Origin: Embleya sp040629175
GTDB taxonomy: Bacteria; Actinomycetota; Actinomycetes; Streptomycetales; Streptomycetaceae
Length of the DNA stretch: 64,000 nucleotides
Assembly: GCF_040629175.1 (NCBI RefSeq)
Contig: NZ_JBEXUX010000022.1
Coordinates: 1-64,000 of the forward strand
Direction: 5' to 3'
The notes beneath the pieces were generated by a model. The model did no database searches and was not told where the DNA came from. It was given only the letters and a program-made list of their open reading frames with translations. This document shows, in pieces, positions 24,460-33,411 of this stretch. Numbering within the stretch: the first letter of the stretch is position 1; each line of letters starts with the position of its first letter. A program made the translations under genes and the position numbers.

Positions 24460-25338
24460 ATGGCCCTCCCCACGACCTCCACCGAGGTGACCTTCCCGGC
24501 GGGCGCGATCACCGGCGACGCGCCGATCCTGGCCGCGCCCGTGTTGCCGGACGGGCGGACCGCCCTGGTGGTCGCCAGGACGCCGTTCCACCCGCTGGAC
24601 CACACCTGGCCGGACCAGCCCGCCGACACCGGAGTGATCCGGGTGGCGGGCGCGGAGCTGACCGTGTCGGACTGTGTCACCGGCGCCCTCGGCCCGGCCG
24701 GCGAGTTCGCGGTGGGCGAGGCGATTCCGGTCCGGCGCGGCGACGAGGACTGGTCCTGGCTCGTGCTGCACGTCCTGGACCGGGCCCCGGGCGATCCGGG
24801 CGAGCTGGTCGGGGCGCGTGCCGAGTTGGCCGTGGACGCCGACCGTCGGGCCGCGCTGAGCGCCGCGCACACCTCGTGCCATCTGCTGGCGTTCGCGCTC
24901 AACGCGGTGCTCGCGCCGCGCTGGCGCAAGGAGGTGCGTACCGACAGTCTCGGCCGCCCCGACTTCGACAACCTGGCGATCACCTCGTCCCGGATGGACG
25001 AGGGCGGCAGCCGCGACGACTACCGGATCGGCAAGTCGCTGCGCAAGAAGGGCTTCACCGCGGACGGCCTGGCCGCGGAACTGCCCGGCATTCGCGACGA
25101 GGTCGAGGCGCTGTTGGCGCAATGGCTGAAAACCGATGCCGAGGTGCGGATCGAGGTGCCCGGCCCGGCGCTCACCGCCCGTCGGGAGTGGCACTGCGGC
25201 CTGCCGGACGGCGACGCGCACATCGCGTGCGGCGGTTCGCACCTGGGTCGGCTCGGCGAGCTGCGCTCCCTGGGCATCGACCTGAGCATGGACGAGGACG
25301 GCGCACTCGTCGCGCTGACCCGGCCCGAGCGCGGCTGA
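24460..25338 (+). CDS. AlaX-like alanyl-tRNA editing / metal-dependent hydrolase
   Basis: 292 residues. The region from about 130 resembles the AlaRS/ThrRS second additional domain: HTSCH at 137-141 and CGGSH at 257-261 supply the expected His-x3-His and Cys-x3-His zinc ligands, with HLGRLGELRSLGI behind. An N-terminal beta-barrel-like part (PDGRTALVVARTPFHPLDHTWPDQPADTG) matches AlaX-L organisation. Stand-alone AlaX proteins clear mischarged Ser-/Gly-tRNA-Ala. In AlaX the first ligand motif is usually HxxxH, so the site is intact. Single gene between membrane-protein genes. Confidence 0.8.
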   Translation: MALPTTSTEVTFPAGAITGDAPILAAPVLPDGRTALVVARTPFHPLDHTWPDQPADTGVIRVAGAELTVSDCVTGALGPAGEFAVGEAIPVRRGDEDWSWLVLHVLDRAPGDPGELVGARAELAVDADRRAALSAAHTSCHLLAFALNAVLAPRWRKEVRTDSLGRPDFDNLAITSSRMDEGGSRDDYRIGKSLRKKGFTADGLAAELPGIRDEVEALLAQWLKTDAEVRIEVPGPALTARREWHCGLPDGDAHIACGGSHLGRLGELRSLGIDLSMDEDGALVALTRPERG

Positions 25339-25485
25339 TCCCGTCCCGAGGAGCGTCGCCTCGGCCGGTCGGGAACCGGTCCCACGATGCGGACGTTACC
25401 TTCGGAAGGAATTCTCTTTGCCTAACCATGACCTGGTCGGGGGACTTCCGACGTCCGCCATCACCCGTTCCAGGAGGCTCGCGCC

Positions 25486-26205
25486 GTGAACACCATCGCC
25501 CTGGGTCCATCGTTTCTGGACCCCGACAAACTGATCTCGACGTTCGGTTTGATCGGCATCCTGGTGATCGTCTTCGCCGAGTCGGGGCTGTTGATCGGCT
25601 TCTTCCTGCCGGGCGACTCGCTGTTGTTCACCACCGGACTGCTGGTCTCGGACGGCAAGTTCTCCCAGCCGCTGTGGCTGGTGTGCCTGCTGCTGTGGGC
25701 CGCGGCGGTGGCGGGCGACCAGGTCGGCTTCCTGTTCGGCCGCAAGGTGGGGCCGTCCCTGTTCAACCGGCCCGATTCGCGGTTGTTCAAGCGCGAGAAC
25801 GTGGCGAAGGCGCACGAGTTCTTCGAGAAGTACGGGCCGCGCTCGATCGTGCTGGCCCGGTTCGTGCCGATCGTGCGCACCTTCACCCCGATCGTCGCGG
25901 GTGTGGCCGCGATGAAGTACCGCACGTTCGTGGTCTACAACGTGATCGGCGGCCTGCTGTGGGCGGTCGGGGTCACCCTGCTCGGCCACTCGCTGGGTCA
26001 GGTGGGCTTCGTCCGGGACAACATCGAGTTCATCCTGATCGCGATCGTGCTGATCTCGGTGGTCCCGGTCGCGATCGAACTCCTGCGCGCCCGTTCGGCG
26101 TCGCGCAAGCGGACCGCGGCGGACCGGCCGGAGTCGGCCCCGGGTCGCGGTCGGCACCGCGCGAGCGACGACCGGCCGGACGCGGAATCGGGTCCGCGGC
26201 GCTGA
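25486..26205 (+). CDS. DedA-family membrane protein (SNARE-associated/VTT domain)
   Basis: 239 residues from GTG 25486 (CCAGGAGG upstream). DedA signatures: FAESGLLIGFFLPGDSLLFTTG, GDQVGFLFGRKVGP, FFEKYGPRSIVLARFVPIVRTFTPIVAGVAAM and NVIGGLLWAVGVTLLGHSLG, with five or six spans. The conserved acidic and Arg residues of the R-x3-P element are present. DedA proteins are lipid scramblases/undecaprenyl-phosphate-type flippases supporting envelope and pH homeostasis. The C-terminal 40 residues are a disordered Arg/Asp-rich tail. Confidence 0.93.
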   Translation: MNTIALGPSFLDPDKLISTFGLIGILVIVFAESGLLIGFFLPGDSLLFTTGLLVSDGKFSQPLWLVCLLLWAAAVAGDQVGFLFGRKVGPSLFNRPDSRLFKRENVAKAHEFFEKYGPRSIVLARFVPIVRTFTPIVAGVAAMKYRTFVVYNVIGGLLWAVGVTLLGHSLGQVGFVRDNIEFILIAIVLISVVPVAIELLRARSASRKRTAADRPESAPGRGRHRASDDRPDAESGPRR

Positions 26206-26245
26206 GCCGTACGGGTCGGTCCCGGCCGCCAATAGAGTTCACGCC

Positions 26246-27184
26246 ATGCGCGCTCAACTTCTGGCCCGGGCAACCCTGCCGTCCCTGTGGAGTCTCGACC
26301 GCATCCCCGGTGCGGCGGCCTGGCTCGCGCACGGGGTGGACGGTTCGCTCGTCGTGCTCGACGACTCGCTGAGCACCGTGTGCGAGGTGCGATTGCCCGA
26401 GGATTGGCGGGGTGGCCACTCGGTCACCCCCGACCTCGGGTACTTCGTCGCCTCGGCACCCGATCGAGTGGTGGTGTTGGACGGACAGGGGCGCGAGGTG
26501 TGGGCCCATCCGCACACGCCGTGGGAGCCCGAGGAGGCCGGCTCCTGCGCGGTCACCGCGGCCGGGATCTGGGCGGTGGTGCGCACCGCCGAGGGTGACC
26601 GATGTGTGCTGCTGGACGGCGCGGACGGCAGTGCGCTCGCGGCCTGGCCGCTGGATCCGGCCACCGTCGGCTCCGAACTGATTCCGCATCCCGACGGTGT
26701 GCACGTGGGCCTGGCCGCGTCGCACGCCGACGACGCGTACCGGGTCTTCGTGCTCGGCACGGACGCCCCGGACCGGGTGGCCGAGGTGCCGCCGGGGGAG
26801 AGCCGGGTGCTCACCGACGTGCACGGCTCCGGTCGGATGATGCTCACCACGCCGATCGAGGCGGGCCCGCTCGCGCTGGTGCGCTACCCGGACGGCGCGG
26901 TGATAGCGGCCCGGCCGGGGGAGCAGGTCTTCCCGGACCCGGACGAGGTGTTCGACATCTACGCTGGCTTCGTGCGCCGCGACCTGGTGCTCGCGGCCTC
27001 CTCGGGCGAGCGGCACGTGTTGTTCTCGGTGCCGGACCTGCGGGCGATCGCCGAGGTCGAGTATCCCGAGGACGCGCCGCGCGAATGGCTCGTGGTGCGC
27101 TCGGACGGCGTCTGGCTGACCGCCGACGCGGAGTCGGGCGCGGTGTGCATGTGGTCGCTGGAGCAGTCGGCGGCGGTCGGCTGA
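26246..27184 (+). CDS. Hypothetical beta-propeller-like protein
   Basis: 312 residues, no signal peptide. Repeating beta-strand segments with a VVLD/VLLD pattern (SLVVLDDSL, RVVVLDGQGREVW, RCVLLDGADGSALAAWPL, RVFVLGTDAPDRVAEV, HVLFSVPDLRAIAEVEYP, GAVCMWSLEQ) about every 45 residues suggest a six- or seven-bladed propeller of the WD40/PQQ type. No catalytic residues identified. The -10 TAGAGT (26233-26238) ends 7 nt before the ATG, so it is probably leaderless. Confidence 0.7.
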   Translation: MRAQLLARATLPSLWSLDRIPGAAAWLAHGVDGSLVVLDDSLSTVCEVRLPEDWRGGHSVTPDLGYFVASAPDRVVVLDGQGREVWAHPHTPWEPEEAGSCAVTAAGIWAVVRTAEGDRCVLLDGADGSALAAWPLDPATVGSELIPHPDGVHVGLAASHADDAYRVFVLGTDAPDRVAEVPPGESRVLTDVHGSGRMMLTTPIEAGPLALVRYPDGAVIAARPGEQVFPDPDEVFDIYAGFVRRDLVLAASSGERHVLFSVPDLRAIAEVEYPEDAPREWLVVRSDGVWLTADAESGAVCMWSLEQSAAVG

Positions 27185-27359
27185 ACGCACGACCGGGCGT
27201 GATCGGGGCGCGTTTTCGGCCGGCCGGGTCGCCGCGCTGCCGAGACCCGGGTGCGGGACTGATGTTCGAGTGACTCCCGAGGGATAAGCCCATTAGCGGG
27301 AAATATGTCGCTTATGGTGCGATTGTGAACGCCGGTCGTTAGGTTGGGAGATCTGCCCG

Positions 27360-27378
27360 GAACCGGGATCCCCGGTTC
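27360..27378. promoter_or_regulatory. Perfect 8-bp inverted repeat in hydrolase leader
   Basis: GAACCGGG-ATC-CCCGGTTC, 33-51 nt upstream of the NlpC/P60 start. It is either an operator or a short leader hairpin. The rest of the 27185-27410 spacer is moderately AT-rich around 27285-27330, with a -10-like TAGGTT near 27340. Confidence 0.45.
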
Positions 27379-27410
27379 TCTTCGGTGCCCGCCGCTTGGA
27401 GGGAGACCGC

Positions 27411-28757
27411 ATGCCTGGACCGTTCTTCCGCGCCGCAGTCCCTGCCGGACTCGCCGCCGTTCTCGTTTTCACGATCACCCCCGCCGCCCTCGCCGACGAC
27501 CCCGCAGGCTCCGCCTACCCCGGTGCCGACCAGGTCCGCCAGGCCCGGGACGCGGCCACCGGCAAGGTCGACGACATCGGTCGGATCGAGGCCGAACTCG
27601 ACCGCGAGACAACCGAACTCGGGCGCCTGGACGTCCGCGCCGAGGCCGCCGTCGAGGCGTACGACGGGGCCGTGGTGCTGCGCGGGCAGGCCCGCGATCG
27701 GGCCGTGGTCGCCGACGGATACCTGCGTACGGCGGACGCCCGGCTGACCCGCTCCCGGGACGAACTCGGCCGGCTCGCCGCACAGACCTACCGGATGGGC
27801 GGCGGCGCGCGACTGGGCACCTTCCAGGCGGTGTTGGGCGCCGACTCGCCCGCCGACCTGCTCTCCCGCATGGAGGGCATCCGGCGGATCTCGCAGGACG
27901 GCGAGGACACCCTGCACCGCGCCACCATCGCCGTCCGGGACGCGGCGAGTGCCAGGACCGATGCCGAACACACCGCGGAGACGGCCACCCGAGCCGCCGA
28001 GGCGGTCCTCGCGGCCAAGGAGCGGGTCGAGGCCGAACTCGCCGAGCAGCAGCACCGCGTCGGCGAGGTCGCCGCCCGGCGCACCGAGTTGCTGAGCGAA
28101 CTGGCCACGCTGAAGCAGACCTCGGTCGACCTGGAGACGCAGCGTCGGGACGGCCTGGCGGCCGAGGCCCGGCGTCGCGCCGAGGAGGAGGCCCGGGCCC
28201 GGGCCGAGGCCGACGCGGCCCGCGAGGAGGCCGACCGACAGGCCGAGCAGGCGCGGGTGGTGCGCGAGGCCCGGGAGCGGGAGGCGGGCAAACCCACGAG
28301 GACGAACGCGCCGGCCAAGCCCGCCGATGGCCCCGACCCGGTGACCGCGACCCGACCCGACCCGCCCGCCGAGCCCCCCGCGGCCGACGGCGCCGGCGCG
28401 GCCACCGCGATCGCCTACGCGAAGGCGCAACTGGGCAAGCCCTACGTCTGGGGCGGCGAGGGCCCACGCGGCTACGACTGCTCGGGCCTGGTCATGCAGG
28501 CGTGGCGCAAGGCGGGCGTGACGATGACCCACTTCGCCGCCACGCAGTACTTCGAGAGCACTCCGGTGTCGTACCGGAACCTGCGCCCGGGCGACCTGAT
28601 CTTCTGGACCGAGACCAAGAGCGCCTCCGACATCCACCACGTCGCGATGTACCTGGGCGGCGGCCGGATGATCCACGCGCCGCGCACCGGCGACGTGATC
28701 AAGATCAGCAACATGTTCTACATGGGCACCCCGGACTACTACGCCCGCCCGTCCTGA
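27411..28757 (+). CDS. Secreted NlpC/P60 peptidoglycan endopeptidase (RipA-like)
   Basis: 448 residues from ATG 27411 (GGAGGGAG upstream). Signal peptide 1-30 (AAVPAGLAAVLVFTITPAALADD). A long coiled coil covers about 35-290 (many Glu/Arg/Ala heptads). A Pro-rich linker precedes the NlpC/P60 domain from about 328: KPYVWGG...YDCSGLV with catalytic Cys357, and IHHVAMYLG with His409/His410. It cleaves stem peptides in the wall; coiled coils in such proteins hold the active site shut until a partner releases it. It has the same family plan as the truncated gene at 1-396 but lacks a c-di-AMP riboswitch. Confidence 0.94.
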   Translation: MPGPFFRAAVPAGLAAVLVFTITPAALADDPAGSAYPGADQVRQARDAATGKVDDIGRIEAELDRETTELGRLDVRAEAAVEAYDGAVVLRGQARDRAVVADGYLRTADARLTRSRDELGRLAAQTYRMGGGARLGTFQAVLGADSPADLLSRMEGIRRISQDGEDTLHRATIAVRDAASARTDAEHTAETATRAAEAVLAAKERVEAELAEQQHRVGEVAARRTELLSELATLKQTSVDLETQRRDGLAAEARRRAEEEARARAEADAAREEADRQAEQARVVREAREREAGKPTRTNAPAKPADGPDPVTATRPDPPAEPPAADGAGAATAIAYAKAQLGKPYVWGGEGPRGYDCSGLVMQAWRKAGVTMTHFAATQYFESTPVSYRNLRPGDLIFWTETKSASDIHHVAMYLGGGRMIHAPRTGDVIKISNMFYMGTPDYYARPS

Positions 28758-28808
28758 CCCTGTCCCCGACCGCCGCAGTGCTCGACCGCTCGACCGTCAC
28801 GACGACGA

Positions 28809-28858
28809 AACGCCGTCGCCGGCGGCCACCTTCGCGGGTGGCCGCCGGCGACGGCGTT
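28809..28858. terminator. Strong bidirectional terminator
   Basis: A perfect 22-bp stem (5' arm 28809-28830, 3' arm 28837-28858) with loop TTCGCG, the strongest hairpin found in the window. It lies between convergent stop codons of the hydrolase (28757) and ppa (28878). Confidence 0.85.
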
Positions 28859-28877
28859 CGTTCGAGGGGCTACCGGG

Positions 28878-29369
28878 TCAGTGGTGACCCTGCTCGGTGA
28901 GCCGCTTGCGGGACGCCTCGACCTCGGCCTCGGCCTCGTCGCGGCCGACCCAGTTGGCACCCTCGACCGACTTGCCCGGCTCCAGGTCCTTGTAGACCTC
29001 GAAGAAGTGCTGGATCTCCAGCCGGTCGAACTCCGAGACGTGGTGGATGTCACGCAGGTGCTCCACGCGCGGGTCCGTGGCCGGCACGCACAGGACCTTG
29101 TCGTCGCCGCCGGCCTCGTCCGTCATCCGGAACATGCCGATCGCGCGGCATCGGACCTGGACGCCCGGGAAGGTCGGCTCGTCCAGCAGCACCAGCGCGT
29201 CCAGCGGGTCACCGTCCTCACCGAGGGTGTCCTCGATGAAGCCGTAGTCCGCCGGGTAGCGCGTCGACGTGAACAACATCCGGTCGAGCCGGATGCGGCC
29301 CGTCTCGTGGTCCACCTCGTACTTGTTGCGCGATCCCCGGGGGATCTCGATGGTGACGTCGAACTCCAA
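28878..29369 (-). CDS. ppa: Inorganic pyrophosphatase
   Basis: 163 residues from TTG 29369 (LEFDVTIEIPRGSRNKYE). The TTG start agrees with the known N-terminus of Streptomyces Ppa; GGAGGAG sits 2 nt upstream, unusually close. The active-site signature is complete: GDPLDALVLLDEP with the metal-binding Asp residues, KYEVDHETGRIRLDR, and YPADYGFIEDTLGEDGD. Cytosolic family-I enzyme hydrolysing PPi and pulling biosynthetic reactions forward. It is transcribed divergently from dacB. Confidence 0.97.
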   Translation of the reverse strand: MEFDVTIEIPRGSRNKYEVDHETGRIRLDRMLFTSTRYPADYGFIEDTLGEDGDPLDALVLLDEPTFPGVQVRCRAIGMFRMTDEAGGDDKVLCVPATDPRVEHLRDIHHVSEFDRLEIQHFFEVYKDLEPGKSVEGANWVGRDEAEAEVEASRKRLTEQGHH

Positions 29370-29520
29370 GGCTCCTCCATAGTGCTGCGCCGGGACCGTT
29401 GCCGGGACCGTTAGGGTCGTTCTGTCCGCGAGGCCGAACCCGGCACAGGTCCCGGACAGAACCTGATCTGATCTCAGTGTCTCGCATGGCCGGTGGTCCG
29501 GCGGAAGGGGATGGTCTCGC

Positions 29521-30924
29521 GTGGCCGGCACAAGGAGCAAAGCGATCGCCGCAGTCCTGGCGGCGATCGTGCTGGCCGTGCTCACCACGCTGGTGCACGA
29601 GTCGTGGAAGGGTGAGCCCCTGGCGGCCCGCGCCGACCCGACGGGCGGCCGGGTCGCGAGCGCGCAGCCGGTGCTCGCGCCGGTCTCCGGCAATGCCACC
29701 GGCGTCGTGCCGACCGAGGCCGGCATCCGGGCCGCGCTGGATCCGTTGGCCAAGGCGACCGCGCTCGGCGCCCCGCCCGCGATGGCCGTCGTCGACGCGC
29801 TGACCGGCAAGGCGCTGTACGGCGCCAACCAGGACCGCGCGGCAACTCCCGCGTCCACCACGAAGATCACCACGGCGGTGGCCGCGCTCACCGCGCCCGG
29901 CCCGAACCACCGGATCGCCACCCGGGTGGTGCCCGGCGGCACGCCCGGCACCATCGTGCTGGTCGGCGGCGGCGACCCGACGCTGACCGCGCTCGACGGC
30001 AACCAGTACAACAGCGCCTTCCGGCCCGCCCGACTGTCCGACCTGGCCGAGTCGACCGCGACCGCGCTCAAGGCGACCGGCACCACCCAGGTCAAGCTCC
30101 AGTACGACACCACCCTGTACACCGGCCCGGCCCTGCACGCGATCGGCGTCAACGAGAACATCGCCCCCGTCGTGTCGCTGATGGTCGACGAGGGTCGGGT
30201 GGACCCGACGGTGGTCGGCAAGGAGAGCAACCGGGTGTCGTCGCCGGGCATCGACGCCGCGAAGAAGTTCGCCGCGATGCTCAAGACGGCGGGCATCACC
30301 GTCGACGGCACGCCCGCCGCGGGCACCGCGCCCGCCGGCGGCGCGCCCGCACTCGCCTCGGTCCAGTCCCCGCCGTTGTCCGCGATGGTCGAGCAGATGT
30401 TGACGGTCAGCGACAACGACCTGGCCGAAGCCCTGCTGCGGCAGGTCGCGATCGCCAACGGACAACCCGCGAGCTTCCAGGGCGGCACCGTCGCGGCGCG
30501 CAAGGTCCTGGAGGGTCTGGGCGTCACCTACGGGGCGTCCAACCTCAAGGACGGCAGCGGCCTGGACAAGGAGGACCGGCTCACCCCGCAGACGCTCGTG
30601 CAGACCCTCGCGGTGGCCGCGTCCGAACCCCACCCCGAACTGCGCTGGGCCCTCACCGGCCTGCCGATCGCGGGCTTCACCGGCACCCTGGCCGAGCGGT
30701 ACGGCCCGAACAGCAGCGCCGCCGACGCGGCCGGCGTGGTCCGGGCCAAGACCGGCTCGTTGACCGGCGTCAGCACGCTGGCCGGCCTGGTCCGGGACCG
30801 GGACGGGCGACTGCTCGCGTTCGCGATCCTGGCCGACCGCTTCACCGGCGATCCCGACCCGGCCCGCGCGGCGATCGACCGGATGGCCGCCGCCCTGGCC
30901 GACTGCGGCTGCGGCACCGGCTGA
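29521..30924 (+). CDS. dacB: D-alanyl-D-alanine carboxypeptidase / endopeptidase (PBP4, S13 family)
   Basis: 467 residues from GTG 29521. An N-terminal hydrophobic segment (AAVLAAIVLAVLTTLVHESW) acts as signal or anchor. Penicillin-binding motifs: SxxK at Ser112-Lys115 (PASTTK), SxN at 297-299 (VSDNDLAE) and KTG at 410-412 (RAKTGSLTGV). The large insert between the first two motifs is usual for S13 enzymes. It trims or cleaves peptidoglycan cross-links outside the membrane. It opens a run of rightward core genes up to DUF3180. A -10-like TAGGGT lies near 29411. Confidence 0.95.
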   Translation: MAGTRSKAIAAVLAAIVLAVLTTLVHESWKGEPLAARADPTGGRVASAQPVLAPVSGNATGVVPTEAGIRAALDPLAKATALGAPPAMAVVDALTGKALYGANQDRAATPASTTKITTAVAALTAPGPNHRIATRVVPGGTPGTIVLVGGGDPTLTALDGNQYNSAFRPARLSDLAESTATALKATGTTQVKLQYDTTLYTGPALHAIGVNENIAPVVSLMVDEGRVDPTVVGKESNRVSSPGIDAAKKFAAMLKTAGITVDGTPAAGTAPAGGAPALASVQSPPLSAMVEQMLTVSDNDLAEALLRQVAIANGQPASFQGGTVAARKVLEGLGVTYGASNLKDGSGLDKEDRLTPQTLVQTLAVAASEPHPELRWALTGLPIAGFTGTLAERYGPNSSAADAAGVVRAKTGSLTGVSTLAGLVRDRDGRLLAFAILADRFTGDPDPARAAIDRMAAALADCGCGTG

Positions 30925-31014
30925 CCCGGCCGACCCGGCACAAAACCCGCTCCTGACCAAGTCACAGCCCCCGGTTCCTCTTTCGGGGCCGCGCCGAGCA
31001 CGTAACGTGGCCGT

Positions 31015-32169
31015 ATGACGAGCGGCAACGGTGCGGACATGATCGATTGGGACCTGGCCGTGGCGACGGCGAACCGGCTCGTGCGGCCGGGACCCGACGT
31101 CGGACGGGACGAGGCGCGGGCGGTCGTGGCGGAGCTGCGCGCGCACGCCAAGACGTCCGAGGGACACGTACGAGCGTTCACGGGACTCGATTCGGGCGAC
31201 AACGACACCCCGGTCCTGGTGGTGGACCGACCGGGCTGGGCCCGGGCCAACGTGCAGGGCTTCCGGCACGTGTTGCGACCACTCCTGGACAAGGTCGAAC
31301 AGCGCCGCGAGAGCGTGCCGGGCGGTGCCGCGCTGGGCACCGTGGGCGGCAAGGTGACCGGCCTGGAGCTGGGCACCCTGCTCGCGTTCCTGTCCTCGCG
31401 CGTGCTCGGCCAGTACGAGACCTTCGCGCCGCAGGCCCCGGGCGCGAGCGGGCGTGGCCCCGGGCGCCTGCTCCTGGTCGCGCCCAACATCGTCCAGGTC
31501 GAGCGCGAGCTGGGCGTGGACCCGCACGACTTCCGGTTGTGGGTGTGCCTGCACGAGGAGACCCACCGGACCCAGTTCACCGCCGTGCCGTGGTTGCGCG
31601 ACCACCTGGAACAGGAGATCCACGGCTTCCTCGGGGAGACCGAGGTCGACCCCTCCGCGGTGCTCGGCCGGCTGCGCGAGGCGGTCTCCACGTTCGCGGG
31701 CGCGCGCCGCGCCGGCACCGAGGGCGACACGGACGGCGGCTCGCTGGTCGAACTCGTCCAGACGCCCGAGCAGCGCGAGATCCTGGGCCGGATCACCGCG
31801 GTGATGTCGCTCCTGGAGGGACACGCCGACTTCGTGATGGACGGAGTCGGCCCGCAGGTCATCCCGACCGTGACGGAGATCCGGGAGAAGTTCGCCGAGC
31901 GGCGCGCCCAGGGCACCGGGCGGCTCGACCAGGCGCTGCGCAAGCTGCTCGGCATGGACGCGAAGCTGCGCCAGTACCGCGACGGCGAGCGGTTCGTGCG
32001 CGAGGTGGTCGGTCGGGTCGGCATGGAGGGCTTCAACCGGGTGTGGACCTCGCCGAACACGCTGCCCACCAAGGCCGAGGTGGCCGAGCCGGGCCGCTGG
32101 GTGGACCGGGTGCACGGCAAGGCGGGCGCCGCCGGCGCGCCGACCGAGGGCCCCGCCGACCCCGGGTGA
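31015..32169 (+). CDS. Zinc-dependent metalloprotease-like protein (DUF2342 family)
   Basis: 384 residues. The zincin-type motif HEETH is at 180-184 (CLHEETHRTQF) and a downstream LLEGHADFVMD (Glu268, His270) is the likely third-ligand region. This family, once labelled coenzyme F420 biosynthesis-associated, is conserved next to tilS in actinobacteria. Its substrate is unknown. The -10 TAACGT (31003-31008) ends 6 nt before the ATG, so the mRNA is probably leaderless. Confidence 0.92.
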   Translation: MTSGNGADMIDWDLAVATANRLVRPGPDVGRDEARAVVAELRAHAKTSEGHVRAFTGLDSGDNDTPVLVVDRPGWARANVQGFRHVLRPLLDKVEQRRESVPGGAALGTVGGKVTGLELGTLLAFLSSRVLGQYETFAPQAPGASGRGPGRLLLVAPNIVQVERELGVDPHDFRLWVCLHEETHRTQFTAVPWLRDHLEQEIHGFLGETEVDPSAVLGRLREAVSTFAGARRAGTEGDTDGGSLVELVQTPEQREILGRITAVMSLLEGHADFVMDGVGPQVIPTVTEIREKFAERRAQGTGRLDQALRKLLGMDAKLRQYRDGERFVREVVGRVGMEGFNRVWTSPNTLPTKAEVAEPGRWVDRVHGKAGAAGAPTEGPADPG

Positions 32170-32190
32170 GAGTCGGCGCCCGACACCCGA

Positions 32191-32212
32191 CGCGGCGCCG
32201 GTACGCGCCGCG
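32191..32212. terminator. Hairpin after the metalloprotease gene
   Basis: CGCGGCGC-CGGTAC-GCGCCGCG, perfect 8-bp stem 22 nt behind the stop. It precedes a -10-like TAGCGT near 32293 that may start the tilS transcript. Confidence 0.55.
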
Positions 32213-32387
32213 CCGGGCCCGCGCCGGCCCGCCCCGTCCTCATCCGGGCGACATCCGGTGGTGTCTGCGGCCCGGGGCGCTTCGGGTGACGTAGCGTGGG
32301 CGAACCAACTCTCTTCGGCATTCCTCGCGGCGGCCGCGACCTCCGCGAACCGGCCGAACCGGACGTGCAAGGAGGTGTCGTCGAGCC

Positions 32388-33368
32388 GTGGGACCCCATC
32401 CCGCCGTGGCCGCCACCAGGCTGGCCGTCCGCAAGACCCTGCGCGAGCTGCAACCGGGTGACCTGGTCCTGGTGGCCTGCAGTGGTGGTGCGGACTCGTT
32501 GGCGCTCGCAGCGGCCACCGCGTTCGAGGCCCCGCGGGCGGGTCTGCGTGCCGGAGCCATCACCGTCGACCACGGTCTCCAGGCGGGCTCCACCCGTCGT
32601 GCCGTGGATCTCGTCGCCCGACTGCGCGACCTGGGCCTGCGTCCGGTCGAGGCGCTCGGCGTCACCGTCGGCACCCGCGGCGGCCCCGAAGGCGCCGCGC
32701 GGCTGGCCCGATACACCGCCCTGGACACCGCCGCGCGGACGCACGGCGCCGCGCTGGTGCTGCTCGGGCACACCCTGGAGGACCAGGCCGAGACCGTGCT
32801 GCTCGGGCTCGCCCGAGGCTCCGGCGCGCGCTCGCTGGCCGGCATGCCGCCGCTGACCGGGCACTACCAGCGCCCGTTCCTGGAGCTGGGCCGCGACATC
32901 ACCCGGCAGGCGTGCGTCGCGCAGGACCTGCTGCCCTGGGAGGACCCGCACAACGCCGACCCCGCCTACACCAGGGCACGGGTGCGGCACGAGGTGCTCC
33001 CGGTGCTGGAGAAGGCGCTCGGCCCCGGAGTGTCCGAGGCGCTGGCCCGCACCGCGCGCCTGTTCCGCGACGACGCCGAGGCGCTCGACCAGTGGGCCGA
33101 CCGCGCCCAGGCGGACGTCACGCACGACGACGGCGAACTGGAGGTCGCCGGGCTGGCCGAGTTGCCCGCCGCGGTCCGCCGTCGGGTATTGCGCCGCACG
33201 GCCGTCGGCGCGGGCAGCCCCTCCGGGGCACTGTTCGCCCGACACGTGGAGGCGGTGGAGAAGCTGGTCATCTCGTGGCACGGCCAGGGGCCCATCCACC
33301 TGCCCGGGGGCGTCGAGATACGCAGACGGTGTGGCAGGCTTCTCTTTCACCGGCCGGCTCAATCCTGA
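32388..33368 (+). CDS. tilS: tRNA(Ile)-lysidine synthetase
   Basis: 326 residues from GTG 32388; AAGGAGG lies upstream. The PP-loop ATP pyrophosphatase motif SGGADS (about residues 26-31, VACSGGADSLAL) is intact. VDHGLQAGSTRRA, LGHTLEDQAETVLLGLARGSGARSLAGM, RPFL and the NADPAYTRARVRHEVLPVL element are all TilS hallmarks. It puts lysine on C34 of tRNA-Ile(CAU) so that it reads AUA. It has the short actinobacterial C-terminus. hpt follows after 43 nt. Confidence 0.96.
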   Translation: MGPHPAVAATRLAVRKTLRELQPGDLVLVACSGGADSLALAAATAFEAPRAGLRAGAITVDHGLQAGSTRRAVDLVARLRDLGLRPVEALGVTVGTRGGPEGAARLARYTALDTAARTHGAALVLLGHTLEDQAETVLLGLARGSGARSLAGMPPLTGHYQRPFLELGRDITRQACVAQDLLPWEDPHNADPAYTRARVRHEVLPVLEKALGPGVSEALARTARLFRDDAEALDQWADRAQADVTHDDGELEVAGLAELPAAVRRRVLRRTAVGAGSPSGALFARHVEAVEKLVISWHGQGPIHLPGGVEIRRRCGRLLFHRPAQS

Positions 33369-33411
33369 CCGGTGACCGCGGGGCTCAGTCGAAAACTTCG
33401 TAGTAAGGCAT

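Noticed and set aside
29218..32370. A 1050-codon minus-strand ORF opposite dacB and the metalloprotease
   Set aside because: A high-GC antisense shadow: low-complexity Arg/Gly/Ala sequence, while both plus-strand genes have intact catalytic motifs.
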